Origin: JBEVJK01 sp963791325
Lineage (GTDB): Bacteria > Pseudomonadota > Alphaproteobacteria > Rhizobiales > Rhizobiaceae
Reading direction: 5' to 3'
Length of the DNA: 64,000 nucleotides
NCBI GenBank assembly: GCA_963791325.1
Contig: CAWBRU010000011.1
Coordinates: 124,001 to 188,000 of the forward strand
A model generated the notes under the pieces. That model made no database searches, was not told the DNA's origin, and saw nothing but the letters and a program-made list of their open reading frames with translations. This document shows positions 27,197 through 36,239 of this stretch, one piece after another (position 1 is the stretch's first letter; each line of letters opens with the position of its first letter). A program made the translations under genes and the position numbers.

Positions 27197-28042
27197 TCAG
27201 GCCTCCCAACTCGCCCACTTCTTGCCGATCAGGAAGAACAGGACGTAGATCAGGATGCCCAGGATGGAGAGGATCAGCACCACCGCGAAGAACTGCGGCA
27301 TCTGGATCATCGACGAATAGGAGGTGAGCCGGTTGCCCAGCCCGAAGCCGCCGCCGACCATCTCGGCGCCGACGGCGGTCAGCAGGCCGAAGATCGAGCC
27401 GATCATCAGGCCGACCAGGATCATCGGCAGCGCCATCGGCGCGCGGACCTTCCAGAAGATCTGCAGCGTCGAGGCGCCATAGGAGCGGGCGAGCGCGATC
27501 TTGGGCCGGTCGACGCGGCGGAAGCCGGTGGCCGCGTTGATCATCACCATCGGCCCGGCGGCGAGCGCGACGGCGATGATGCGCGGGGCATAGCCGAAGC
27601 CGAAACGCAGGATGAGCAGCGGCACCAAAGCTAGCATCGGCGTGGTGACCAGAAGCAGGATGTAGGGGGTGATGACCTTCTCGACGAACGGAAACTGGGT
27701 GATCACCGCGGCCATCACCAGGCCGATGCTGGCGCCGATGGCAAAGCCGGAGACCAGCTCGACCAGGGTGTAGCCTAGATGCGGCAGGATCTGCGGGAAC
27801 TCCGAAATCAGCGCAAGGCCGATCTCGCTCGGCTTCGGCAGAATGTATTCCGGCACCTCGAACACCTGCAGCAGGATCTGGGCGCCGCCGATGATGACCA
27901 CCGCCACCAGGATGATCGCCAGCACCTCGGCCGTCGAGCGGATGCCCGGTCCGGAGGAAAATGCCGACAGGTTGGCGATGCCGACGTCGGGGCCCTCGGC
28001 CGGCCGCGCCTTGAATTCGGGAATGGTGTCGAGGCTGTTCAC
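27197..28042 (-). CDS. ABC transporter permease (SsuC/TauC type)
   Basis: Inner-membrane permease with about six helices and the EAA-like loop ALARSYGASTLQIFWKVRAP. The start is set at a GTG at 28042 (VNSLDTIPEF, read as Met), 7 bp after the ATPase stop and preceded by a GAGG-type site. The longer frame to 28132 overlaps the ATPase C terminus and its extra residues are Arg/Pro/Ser noise. The product is 281 aa. Confidence 0.9.
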   Translation of the reverse strand: MNSLDTIPEFKARPAEGPDVGIANLSAFSSGPGIRSTAEVLAIILVAVVIIGGAQILLQVFEVPEYILPKPSEIGLALISEFPQILPHLGYTLVELVSGFAIGASIGLVMAAVITQFPFVEKVITPYILLLVTTPMLALVPLLILRFGFGYAPRIIAVALAAGPMVMINAATGFRRVDRPKIALARSYGASTLQIFWKVRAPMALPMILVGLMIGSIFGLLTAVGAEMVGGGFGLGNRLTSYSSMIQMPQFFAVVLILSILGILIYVLFFLIGKKWASWEA

Positions 28043-28049
28043 ATCGACC

Positions 28050-28871
28050 TCACTGGGCGGCGATGGCCGCGGCCGCTTGCGCGGGGGCGAAACGGCTCTT
28101 CTGCTCGCCGACGATCTCCAGCTTGATCGCATTGGTGAGATCGAACACCTCGTGCGTGCTCATGATCTCGAGCGAGCGCGGCCGCGGGAAGGGCACCGCA
28201 TATTCGTTGGCGATGCGGCCGGGGCGGGCACTCATGACGATGACCCGGTCGGAGAGGAAGATCGCCTCCTCGATCGAGTGGGTGATGAGCACGATGGTGG
28301 TGCGCGTCTCGAGCCAGATTTCCTCGACCAGGCGGTTCATTTCCTCGCGGGTGAAGCTGTCCAGCGCCCCGAACGGCTCGTCCATCAACAGCACCGAGGG
28401 CTTGAACGACAGCGCACGCACCAGGGCTGCCCGCTGCTGCATGCCGCCGGACAGCTCACGCGGGAAGCGGTTGCGGAAGCCCTCGAGCCCGACCTTGTGC
28501 AGCAGCTCGTCGATCCAGGCACGGTCCGGCCTGGTGCCCTTGATCTCGAACGGAAAGCGGATGTTGGCCTCGAGATTGCGCCAGGGAAACAGCGTCGCCT
28601 CCTGGAACACCATGCCGATTTCACGGCTGGGTTCCCTGATCGCCTTGCCGTCAAGCAGCACGGTGCCCGCGGTGAGGGCATGCAGGCCCGACATCGACCA
28701 GAGCAGGGTGGTCTTGCCGCACCCCGACGGGCCGAGCACCGAGACGATCTCGCCCGGCCGGACGTCGAGGCTGCAGTTGTCGATGGCGACCAGCTTGCCC
28801 GCCGCGGTGCCATAAACCTTGGTCGCGCCGCGGACGCTCAGTTTCGGCGCTGCTGAGCCCTGGATGGTCAT
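28050..28871 (-). CDS. ABC transporter ATP-binding protein (SsuB/TauB type)
   Basis: Single-domain ATPase (273 aa) of the nitrate/sulfonate/taurine class. Walker A is LGPSGCGKTTLL, the Q-loop is MVFQEATLFPW, the signature is LSGGMQQRAALVRAL, Walker B is LLMDEPFGALD, and the switch His is in LITHSIEEAIFLSD. It is the first gene of a four-gene unit (ATPase, permease, binding protein, Gfo/Idh/MocA). No operator resembling the boxes at 17403 and 23427 is seen upstream. Confidence 0.94.
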   Translation of the reverse strand: MTIQGSAAPKLSVRGATKVYGTAAGKLVAIDNCSLDVRPGEIVSVLGPSGCGKTTLLWSMSGLHALTAGTVLLDGKAIREPSREIGMVFQEATLFPWRNLEANIRFPFEIKGTRPDRAWIDELLHKVGLEGFRNRFPRELSGGMQQRAALVRALSFKPSVLLMDEPFGALDSFTREEMNRLVEEIWLETRTTIVLITHSIEEAIFLSDRVIVMSARPGRIANEYAVPFPRPRSLEIMSTHEVFDLTNAIKLEIVGEQKSRFAPAQAAAAIAAQ

Positions 28872-29073
28872 CGTCTCTCGCGCGAGCTTGCTCCCCTACG
28901 GCGGAGGCGTCTTGGGGCGCGCCGGTTTCGCCGTCCGCCAATCTGTGACGATCCGGAGCGGCGAGTTAAGCAGAGGCGGCGGCAGCAGGATTGGACCGGC
29001 GCGAGCGGTGGCGGCACCGCTCCGAGACAGCCTAAGTCGTTGAAGAAAATATTGTTCGCGCGCCGCGGCGAGG

Positions 29074-29754
29074 CTAAGCCGCGGCCAGCCGCGGTTGGGC
29101 CCAGCGTGCCGCGATCAGCCGGTAGGGAATGAGCCCGAACACGGCGATGATGAGCTTGACCGCCAGATCGCCGACGGCCCAGGACACCCAGCGCGGCGCT
29201 GACGCCGCCATGACCCCGAACAGCGGCGCCGGCTCGAGCGCGAAGGCGTCGCCCGGGCCGACCACGGCGAAGGCGGCAGCGAAAGCGACGCTGAAGAAGA
29301 TCGCGCTGTCGAGCACGGTGCCCGCCAGCGAGGCGAACACCGGCGCGCGCCACCAGGCTTGCCGGCGCAGCCAGTTGAACACGGTGACGTCGAGCAATTG
29401 GCCGACCAGGAAAGCCGAACCGGAGGCGATGGCGATGCGGGCAAGCCGCCCGGTCTCGGTCTCGAAGCCGATTACCCCAAGCCGGTAAAGCAGCGGCGGC
29501 ATCAGGATCGAGCAGATCACCGCAAGCAGGAAGCCGATGAAGACGATGCGGCGGGCGAGCCTGGGGCCGTAGCGTCGATTGGCGAGGTCGGTGACCAGGA
29601 AGGTGAACGGATAGGTGAAGGCGCCCCAGGTCAACAGATCCGACAGAGCGACGCCGCCGAGCCTCCCTTCGACCGGGAATTGGACCAGGATATTGGACAG
29701 CACGACGGCGAACGCCATCGCGACGACGAAGGGGGTGGCGGCGGGCCGAGACAT
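29074..29754 (-). CDS. queuosine precursor transporter YhhQ (VUT family)
   Basis: Integral membrane protein (226 aa, about six helices) of the VUT/YhhQ family, which takes up queuosine precursors. The conserved pattern is LSNILVQFPV, FTYPFTFLVTDLANRRYG, GSAFLVGQLLDVTVFNWLR and GTVLDSAIFFSVAF. AGGATAAAAAA directly precedes the ATG at 29754. No preQ1 riboswitch was recognised upstream. gluQ, which also modifies the queuosine-bearing class of tRNA, lies 28 kb away in the same window. It follows rpmB on the same strand after 70 bp. Confidence 0.9.
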   Translation of the reverse strand: MSRPAATPFVVAMAFAVVLSNILVQFPVEGRLGGVALSDLLTWGAFTYPFTFLVTDLANRRYGPRLARRIVFIGFLLAVICSILMPPLLYRLGVIGFETETGRLARIAIASGSAFLVGQLLDVTVFNWLRRQAWWRAPVFASLAGTVLDSAIFFSVAFAAAFAVVGPGDAFALEPAPLFGVMAASAPRWVSWAVGDLAVKLIIAVFGLIPYRLIAARWAQPRLAAA

Positions 29755-29787
29755 TTTTTTATCCTGGGTGATGGAACCAGCCGCCGG

Positions 29788-29806
29788 GCACGGCAGGGCC
29801 GTGCCG
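29788..29806. other. GC-rich hairpin between rpmB and yhhQ
   Basis: GGCACGGC-AGG-GCCGTGCC, a perfect 8-bp stem in the 70-bp gap between rpmB and yhhQ. No T-run follows on either strand at the right distance, so it is not a standard intrinsic terminator. It could attenuate transcription or stabilise the rpmB message. Confidence 0.4.
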
Positions 29807-29824
29807 GCCTACGATCTGCGTGCG

Positions 29825-30121
29825 TCAGGCGGCCGGCTGCTCGGCCTGCTTCTTGGCAATCTGCTTCTTCAGCAGGCGGGCGCGCTGCGACAGCTCCTTC
29901 TCGTCGGCCTTGGCAAGGAAGGCGTCGAGGCCGCCGCGATGCTCGACCGAGCGCAGCGCATTGGCGGAGATGCGCAGCCGCACATTCTGGTTGAGCGCCT
30001 CGGAGATCAAGGTGACGTTGACGAGATTGGGCAGGAAGCGACGCTTGGTCTTGTTGTTGGCGTGGCTCACATTGTTGCCGGTCTGGACGGCCTTGCCGGT
30101 CAATTCACAAGCGCGGGACAT
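29825..30121 (-). CDS. rpmB: 50S ribosomal protein L28
   Basis: Large-subunit protein bL28, 98 aa, the alphaproteobacterial length. The signature MSRACELTGKAVQTGNNVSH and the Lys/Arg-rich KTKRRFLPNL are present. There is no zinc CxxC pair (single early Cys). It is divergent from the DUF3108 gene over a 226-bp promoter region that shows no further coding potential. Confidence 0.97.
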   Translation of the reverse strand: MSRACELTGKAVQTGNNVSHANNKTKRRFLPNLVNVTLISEALNQNVRLRISANALRSVEHRGGLDAFLAKADEKELSQRARLLKKQIAKKQAEQPAA

Positions 30122-30347
30122 GGGACGTACCTTCGATTACAGTGCCGGGCCAAACGACGGTGTCGCACCAGAAAACCGGCGCGCAAGGAGGTCGGGCGGC
30201 CACGAGGAAAAAGTCGGGTTCCCATAGTGGCATTCGGCGTGGCCGTCAAGTCCGGCGGCGGTCCACAGTTTCGCCGGATTCGGCCGGTTTGAAGCGCGGC
30301 AGGGAGGGCAGCCAGGCAACCCTTCGCAGCATAAGGCGTTGGCGGAA

Positions 30348-31124
30348 ATGGCGATCCGAGGAATGCTCTGCGCACTCGCCGTTGCGGCGGCAATGCCGGC
30401 CTCCGCGGCCGAGCAGACCTTCAGCGGCGAATACCGCATTTCCTATCTCGGCCTGACGATCGCCCGCACGACGTTCAACTCGCGCTTCGATGCCGGCACC
30501 TACAAAGTCGAGGGCACGGTGACCAGCGCCGGCCTCGCCGCCCTGTTCGACGACACCAGGGGCACGGTGTCGACCAGCGGTCGCTTTGCCGCAGGCACCA
30601 CCCAGGCCGCCGCCTTCCGCGTCAACTACACCGAAGGCACGAAGTCGCAGCTCACCACCATTGCCTTCCAGGATGGGACGGTGACCAGCACCGTCAACAT
30701 TCCGCCGCTCAAGAAGCGCGGCGGCGACTGGATCCCGCTTCAGCCCGCGCATTTGACCTCGGTGACCGACCCGCTGTCGGCGACGCTGGTGCGCGCCGAC
30801 AGTCCGGCGGAGGTCTGCCGGCGCACCGTGCGCATCTACGACGGCGAGATGCGCGCCGATCTGACGCTGACGCCCGACCCCAAAGGCGAGCTCGACGTCT
30901 CCGGCTACGACGGCCCGAAGGTCACCTGCCGGCTCGCCTTCACGCCCGTTTCCGGCTATCGAAAGGGCCGAAAGGCACTGGAATTCCTGAAGAATCGCAG
31001 CCAGATGCGCGTTGCCTTCGCGCCGCTCGGGACGACCGGGGTCTACGCTCCGATCTATGCCACGATCGGCACCCAGATCGGCACTCTGACGGTCACCGCG
31101 CGGCGCTTCGAGCCCGACAACTAG
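30348..31124 (+). CDS. DUF3108 periplasmic protein
   Basis: Exported protein of 258 aa. The signal peptide ends ASAAEQ and is followed by the DUF3108 beta-rich body (FSGEYRISYLGLTIARTTF, then the C-terminal GVYAPIYATIGTQIGTL). The ATG at 30348 is preferred to a TTG 9 bp upstream because it places the positively charged residues directly before the hydrophobic core. The function of the family is unknown. The DMT exporter follows after 19 bp. Confidence 0.88.
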   Translation: MAIRGMLCALAVAAAMPASAAEQTFSGEYRISYLGLTIARTTFNSRFDAGTYKVEGTVTSAGLAALFDDTRGTVSTSGRFAAGTTQAAAFRVNYTEGTKSQLTTIAFQDGTVTSTVNIPPLKKRGGDWIPLQPAHLTSVTDPLSATLVRADSPAEVCRRTVRIYDGEMRADLTLTPDPKGELDVSGYDGPKVTCRLAFTPVSGYRKGRKALEFLKNRSQMRVAFAPLGTTGVYAPIYATIGTQIGTLTVTARRFEPDN

Positions 31125-31143
31125 CCGGCAGGGGGCGGGCACG

Positions 31144-32025
31144 ATGACGCGGGCGACCCTGATCGGCTTTGCCGCGATTGCCATGTGGGCGCTGCTGGCG
31201 TTGCTGACGGATGCCTCGGGCGCGGTGCCGCCGTTTCTGCTATCGGCGATCTGCTTTGCGATCGGCACGGTGGTCGGGCTGGTCTTTCGCGCCTTGTCGC
31301 CGAAGCCGGCTGCCGCGGTTAAGGTTCCATGGCCGGTCTGGGTGGTCGGAATCGGCGGCCTGTTCGGCTATCACTTCTTCTACTTCACCGCGCTGCGCAA
31401 TGCGCCGGCGGTCGAGGCCAGCCTGATCGCCTATCTGTGGCCGCTGCTGATCGTGCTCGGCTCGGCGCTGATGCCCGGCGAAAAGCTGCGCTGGTTTCAC
31501 GTCGCCGGCGCGGCGATGGGGCTTGCCGGGACCTTCCTGATCATCAGCAATGGCGGCCAATTGAGCTTCGATGCCCGCTACGGGCCGGGCTATGCCGCCG
31601 CGGGGATCTGCGCCCTAGTCTGGTCGGCCTATTCGCTGCTGTCGCGCCGCTTCGCCGCCGTGCCCACCTCCGTGGTCACCTGGTTCTGCGCGGCGACCGC
31701 GGTGCTGTCGCTCGCCTGCCATCTCGGACTGGAGACGACCGTGCTTCCCGCGGGACCGGGCGAATGGCTGGCGGTCGCCGGTCTCGGCCTGATGCCGGTC
31801 GGCGCCGCCTTCTATGCCTGGGATTTCGGCGTCAAGCACGGCAACATCCAGGTGCTTGGCGCGGCCAGCTATGCGGCGCCGCTGCTGTCGACCTTGATCC
31901 TGATCGGCGCCGGCCGCACCGCGGCGCAGCCGCACATCCTGCTTGCCTGCGCGATGATCACGTTCGGCGCCGTGCTCGCCGCCAAGTCGCTGCTGTTCGG
32001 ACGCCGGGCGGCGGCCGGAGCCTAG
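31144..32025 (+). CDS. EamA/DMT-family exporter (YddG-like)
   Basis: Ten-helix inner-membrane transporter of 293 aa with two EamA repeats (first from TLIGFAAIAMWALLALL, second from YAAAGICALVWSAYSLLSRR). The FTALRNAPAVEASLIAYLWP segment resembles aromatic amino-acid exporters of the YddG type. The substrate is inferred only. Its TAG and the TAG of the convergent cupin gene share the palindrome CTAG at 32022-32025. Confidence 0.9.
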   Translation: MTRATLIGFAAIAMWALLALLTDASGAVPPFLLSAICFAIGTVVGLVFRALSPKPAAAVKVPWPVWVVGIGGLFGYHFFYFTALRNAPAVEASLIAYLWPLLIVLGSALMPGEKLRWFHVAGAAMGLAGTFLIISNGGQLSFDARYGPGYAAAGICALVWSAYSLLSRRFAAVPTSVVTWFCAATAVLSLACHLGLETTVLPAGPGEWLAVAGLGLMPVGAAFYAWDFGVKHGNIQVLGAASYAAPLLSTLILIGAGRTAAQPHILLACAMITFGAVLAAKSLLFGRRAAAGA

Positions 32026-32450
32026 CGCAATCCGTCGGGCTGAAAGCCGGGCGGCGCAAGCTCGAAGGCCGAGAAGGCGAAGCCCGGCGCCACCGTGCAG
32101 CCGACGAGCGTCCAGTCGCCCAGGCTGCGCGCCGTCTGCCAATGGTCCGCCGGAACCATCGCCTGCGGCCGCTCGCCGCCGGCGAGGTCGGTGCCGAGGA
32201 TCACCGAGCGGATCGGCTCGTCGGGTGAGGCAACGCTGAGCTCGAGTGCCGCGCCCATATAGAAATGCCAGAGCTCGGGGGCGTTGCGCACCCGGTGCCA
32301 GGCCGACACTTCGCCGGCCCGCAGCAGGAAGTAGATCGCGGACGCGCGGTCGACCGCGCCATCGCCGGCATCGCGGAAGGTCTCGACGTAGTGGCCGCCC
32401 TCCGGGTGCGGCTGCATGCCGAACAGGGCGATGATCTCGTCGGGATGCAT
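32022..32450 (-). CDS. DUF985 cupin-domain protein
   Basis: Small cupin (142 aa) with the DUF985 opening LFGMQPHPEGGHYVETFRD. The barrel motif SAWHRVRNAPELWHFYMG supplies putative metal-binding His, and GCTVAPGFAFSAFELA closes the barrel. The start at 32450 (MHPDEII) lies 4 bp after the gloB stop, so it is probably co-transcribed with gloB. The ligand is unknown. Confidence 0.9.
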   Translation of the reverse strand: MHPDEIIALFGMQPHPEGGHYVETFRDAGDGAVDRASAIYFLLRAGEVSAWHRVRNAPELWHFYMGAALELSVASPDEPIRSVILGTDLAGGERPQAMVPADHWQTARSLGDWTLVGCTVAPGFAFSAFELAPPGFQPDGLR

Positions 32451-32454
32451 CGGC

Positions 32455-33222
32455 TCAGAAGGCGTCCTTGCGCTTGCGGATCTCGGCAAACACCGCCGCG
32501 TCGCCGGCGTCCTCCATGCCGAGCTGGCGGCGGATCGCCGGGTCGTGCCAGCGCAGGAACGGGTTGGTCGCCAGTTCCTCGCCGATGGTGGTCGGCAGCG
32601 TTGGCTGGCCGTCCCGTCGCAGCGCGTCGACCTCGGCCGCGCGCGCCTTCAGCGCGGCGTTGCCGGGATCGACGGTCAGCGCGAAACGGGCATTGTTCTG
32701 GGTGTATTCGTGGCCGCAATAGATCTTGGTCTCGGCCGGCAGGCCGGCCAGCTTCTCCAGCGAGTGGAACATCACCGGCGGCTTGCATTCGATCACCTTG
32801 CCGCAGCCGATCGCAAACAGGGTGTCGCCGACGAAAGCGACGCCGCTTGCGGGCAGGTGATAGGAGATATGGCCGGCGGTATGGCCGGGGGTGTCGATCA
32901 CCTCGACCGTCTCGGCGCCGAGCTGCAGGCTGTCGCCTCCGCCCACCTCTTGGTCGATGCCGGGGATCTTCGCCGCCTCGGCGCGCGGGCCGACGATGGA
33001 AAGGCCGAATTTCTGCTTGAGCGCCAGGTTGGCGGCGACGTGGTCGCCATGGTGGTGGGTAATCCAAAGCGCGGTCGGCCGCCAGCCGGTCCGTTCGATG
33101 GCCGCCAGGATCGGCGCCGCCTCGGGGGCGTCGATGATCACCGTTTCGCCGCTTTCCGGATCATGCATCAGGACCCCGAAATTGTCTGTCCGGCACATGA
33201 ACTGCTCGATCTCGACGGCCAT
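32455..33222 (-). CDS. gloB: hydroxyacylglutathione hydrolase (glyoxalase II)
   Basis: Metallo-beta-lactamase-fold hydrolase that releases D-lactate and glutathione from S-D-lactoylglutathione in methylglyoxal detoxification. The HxHxDH box appears as THHHGDHV, followed by DTPGHTAGHISYHL, FVGDTLFAIGCGK and the C-terminal substrate-binding His in YCGHEYTQNNARFAL. The start at 33222 follows an AGGAGG site. The product is 255 aa, the family length. Confidence 0.96.
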   Translation of the reverse strand: MAVEIEQFMCRTDNFGVLMHDPESGETVIIDAPEAAPILAAIERTGWRPTALWITHHHGDHVAANLALKQKFGLSIVGPRAEAAKIPGIDQEVGGGDSLQLGAETVEVIDTPGHTAGHISYHLPASGVAFVGDTLFAIGCGKVIECKPPVMFHSLEKLAGLPAETKIYCGHEYTQNNARFALTVDPGNAALKARAAEVDALRRDGQPTLPTTIGEELATNPFLRWHDPAIRRQLGMEDAGDAAVFAEIRKRKDAF

Positions 33223-33325
33223 CTGCCAATTCCTCCTGTTGCTGCCCGAACGATAGGCCGGCCGGCCGCGGCTGTCACCGGGCCGGTCCTTGAAAGGGGT
33301 GGCACGCCCCGCTACCGTCGCCGCC

Positions 33326-34072
33326 ATGAACTCCGACATCGTCGATCTGCGCTCCTTCTATGCGACGGTCCTCGGCCGGCTGGCGGAACGGGCGGTCGCC
33401 ATGGCGATCGCGGCGGTGTGGGCCAAGCTGCCCAACGAGCGCCTGGTCGGCATCGGCTACACGCTGCCCTGGCTCGACCGGTTCGGAGCCGACGCGGAGC
33501 GGGTGTTTGCGTTCATGCCGGCCACTCAGGGCGCGGTGAACTGGCCGCAGCAGGGGCCGTCGGCGACGGTGCTGGTGTTCGAGGAGGAACTGCCGCTCGT
33601 CGATTCCTCGATTGACCGGATGCTGCTCGTCCATCTGCTCGAGCACACCGAGAACCCGCGCGAGACCCTGAAGGAGATCTGGCGGGTGCTGGCGCCGGGC
33701 GGCCGGCTGGTGGTGGTGGTGCCCAACCGGCGCGGCGTGTGGGCGCGCTTCGAGCACACCCCGTTCGGCAACGGCCGGCCGTTCTCGCGCGGCCAGCTCA
33801 CCAGCCTGCTGCGCGAGGCCAATTTCACCCCCGGGGCGTGGGCCGACGCCCTGTTTTTCCCGCCTTCGCACCGGCGCTTCGTGCTCAAGCTGCATCAGCT
33901 GCTCGAGCGGACCGGGCGGCGGTTCTGGCCGATGTTCTCGGGGGTGATCGTGGTCGAGGCGCAGAAGCGGCTCTATCAGGGCCTGCCGGTCACCCAGCGG
34001 GCCTCGCGCCGGGTGTTCGTGCCGGTGCTTTCGCCGCAAGGCGCCACGCGGGCGGCGCGGGATCCGTGCTGA
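33326..34072 (+). CDS. class I SAM-dependent methyltransferase
   Basis: The 248-aa product has a Rossmann-type methyltransferase core. Motif I is diverged (RLVGIGYTLPWLDRFG instead of a Gly-rich loop), but DSSIDRMLLVHLLEHTENP and IWRVLAPGGRLVVVVPNRRG are the usual later motifs. The ATG at 33326 (MNSDIVDL) is chosen over a longer frame. It is divergent from gloB, 103 bp apart, an arrangement recalled from other Rhizobiales. The substrate is unknown. Its TGA lies inside the start region of the DUF1194 gene. Confidence 0.88.
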   Translation: MNSDIVDLRSFYATVLGRLAERAVAMAIAAVWAKLPNERLVGIGYTLPWLDRFGADAERVFAFMPATQGAVNWPQQGPSATVLVFEEELPLVDSSIDRMLLVHLLEHTENPRETLKEIWRVLAPGGRLVVVVPNRRGVWARFEHTPFGNGRPFSRGQLTSLLREANFTPGAWADALFFPPSHRRFVLKLHQLLERTGRRFWPMFSGVIVVEAQKRLYQGLPVTQRASRRVFVPVLSPQGATRAARDPC

Positions 34073-34860
34073 GCCTTGCGGCCTGGGTCGGCACTGCCGC
34101 GGCCACCGTCGCAGCCGCCTTGGCGGGGCCGCAGGTGGATGTCGCGCTGGTGCTCGCCGTCGACGTTTCCGATTCGATGGACGCCGGCGAGCTGGCGGTG
34201 CAGCGGGCGGGCTATGTCGCGGCGCTGAGCCACCCGGACTTCCTGCGCGCGGTGCGCGAGGGCGAGAGCGGCCGGGTGGCGCTCACCTATTTCGAATGGG
34301 CAGGCGGCGTCCGGCGCGAGTCGGTGGTCGGCTGGAGCATCATCGACGGGCCCGAGAGTGCCGGCCGCTTTGCCGAGAAGCTGGCGGCGCAGCCGTTCCA
34401 GACCTTCCGCAGCACGTCCATTTCGAACGCGCTGGCCTTCGGCCAGCAGCTTCTCGCCGGCAGCGGGGTGACCGCCGATCGGCAGGTGATCGACATCTCG
34501 GGCGACGGACCGAACAATTTCGGCCCGCCGGTGCTTGCCGTACGCGACCGGGTGCTCGGAACCGGCATCACGATCAACGGGCTGCCGATCGTGATCCGCC
34601 CCTCGCCGACCTTCCCGGAGATCGACCGCTACTATGCGGCCTGCGTGATCGGCGGCCCGGGCGCCTTCGTGGTGCCGATCCACACCATCGGCGAGTTCGC
34701 CGGTGCGATCCGCCGCAAGCTGGTGCTCGAGGTCAGCGGCGATCCCGCCGCCCAGGCCGCGCCGCTGCCGGCCGCCGCGTCCGCCCCGGTCGACTGCTCC
34801 GTCGGCGAGCGCCTGCGCCGCTCGCTGTCGGACAAGTTCTATCCCGAGCTCGACCGCTAG
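34066..34860 (+). CDS. DUF1194 exported VWA-like protein
   Basis: GTG start at 34066, overlapping the methyltransferase stop. It gives a signal peptide (LSLAAWVGTAAATVAAALA) and a 264-aa protein. The mature part opens with VDVALVLAVDVSDSMD, a MIDAS-like DxSxS metal site, and carries VIDISGDGPNNFG, matching DUF1194. The last 50 residues are Ala/Pro-rich with one Cys. It is periplasmic or surface exposed; the function is unknown. The longer open frame upstream is a shadow of the methyltransferase gene. Confidence 0.85.
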   Translation: MLSLAAWVGTAAATVAAALAGPQVDVALVLAVDVSDSMDAGELAVQRAGYVAALSHPDFLRAVREGESGRVALTYFEWAGGVRRESVVGWSIIDGPESAGRFAEKLAAQPFQTFRSTSISNALAFGQQLLAGSGVTADRQVIDISGDGPNNFGPPVLAVRDRVLGTGITINGLPIVIRPSPTFPEIDRYYAACVIGGPGAFVVPIHTIGEFAGAIRRKLVLEVSGDPAAQAAPLPAAASAPVDCSVGERLRRSLSDKFYPELDR

Positions 34861-34870
34861 AGGCCGGCTC

Positions 34871-36131
34871 TCAAGCCGATGCCGTCGCCGCACGGCCCGC
34901 GCCGGCGTCGCGGCGGGCCCGCCGGGCAACGACCCAGCCGAGCACGGCGGCCGAGGCCAGCACCAAGCCGGCAATCAGGAAGGCGGTGCCGGCAAACGGC
35001 AGCGACGACCCCGGCGCAACGGTGAAGGCGTAGACGGAGCCGAAGAACAGCGGCGACACCACGCCGGCGATGCTGGCGACGCTCATCGTCGCGCCCTGCA
35101 GCTGGCCCTGCTCGGATTCCGACACATGCTGGGTCATCAGCGATTGCAGCGTCGGCATGGCCAAGCCCCACAGCGCGTTGGGCAGCAGCGCCAGCGCGAA
35201 AGAGAGGCCGTTGGGGGAGAGGCCCATGAGGGTGATGCCGACGGCGCCGCCGAACAGGCCGAAGACCATGACGGCGCGATCGCCGAAGCGTTTCACCGCG
35301 GGGCCCACCAGTACGCCCTGGACGCCCATGTCGAGCAGGCCGGCACAGGCCAGCAAGGCGCCGACCTCCCAGGCCGACCAGCCGTAGCGATAGGCGGCAT
35401 AGAGAACGAACACCGCCGAGAAGACGTGGTGGGCGAAGTACAGCAGGAAGGTGACGACGGCGAGCCCGGACAGCTCGGTGTGCGAGCGCAACAGCGCGAT
35501 TGCCCCGAACGGATTCGCGCGGCGCCAGGAAAACCCCATGCGCTTGTCGACGGCGAGCGATTCCGGCAGCACCAGCAGGCCGTAGAGGAAGGCGATGCCG
35601 CTCATGGCGGCGGCGAACCAGAACGGCGCGCGCGGCGACAGCTCGCCGAGCACCCCGCCGAGCAGCGGGCCGAGCACGAAGCCGGCGCTGAACGCCGCGC
35701 CGATCAGGCCGTAGCCGCGCGCCCGGCCTTCCGGCGGGGTGATGTCGGCCATATAGGCGAACACCGTGGTGAAGCTCGACGAGGTGATGCCGGCGATGAT
35801 GCGGCCGAGCGCCAGCCACCATAGATTGGGCGCCAGCGCCATCAGCACATAGTCGGCCGCCAGCCCCGCGGTCGACAGCAGCACGATCGGCCGCCGGCCG
35901 CAGCGGTCGGACAGCGAGCCGATCACCGGCGAAGCGACGAACTGCATGCCTGCCCAGAGCGCCACGAACAGCGCCGTTGTACCAGCCGGCCGCGGCGTTG
36001 GAGCCGGCAAATTCCTCGATCAGCGACGGCAGCACCGGGATGATGATGCCCATCGCCACGATGTCGAGCATTGCCGTGACGAAGATGAAGGCCAGCGCCG
36101 CCTGGCGGGCGGATCCAGAAAGAATGTTCAT
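34871..36131 (-). pseudogene. TetA-like MFS transporter, split by a frameshift
   Basis: Twelve-helix drug/proton antiporter type (TCR/Tet family). The N-terminal frame from 36131 reads MNILSGSARQAALAF, then MLDIVAMGIIIPVLPSLIEE, and ends its coding sense at AAAGWYN near 35976. The remainder continues in another frame from ALFVALWAGMQFVASPVIGSLSDRCGRRP, listed here as two overlapping pieces (ALFVALWAGMQFV and GSLSDRCGRRP), the latter being the family loop. One extra G in ACAACGGCGCTG explains it; 1261 bp is 3n+1, or 419 aa when corrected. As written, no full-length protein is made. Confidence 0.85.
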
Positions 36132-36239
36132 CAGGGAGCTCCGGCGGAGAGCGGCGCTTATACGCGGCGCGGGCGTGAAAGGCTACCCCGGGCGGCGGCC
36201 GGTGCGGCGGGACTGCTGACAAATCGGCCCGGGCCGAGC

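Noticed and set aside
29788..29806. Hairpin after rpmB as an intrinsic terminator
   Set aside because: The stem is strong but lacks a following T-run, so it is listed only as a hairpin.
33739..34065. Upstream extension of the DUF1194 gene
   Set aside because: It overlaps the methyltransferase coding sequence, and the GTG at 34066 gives a proper signal peptide.
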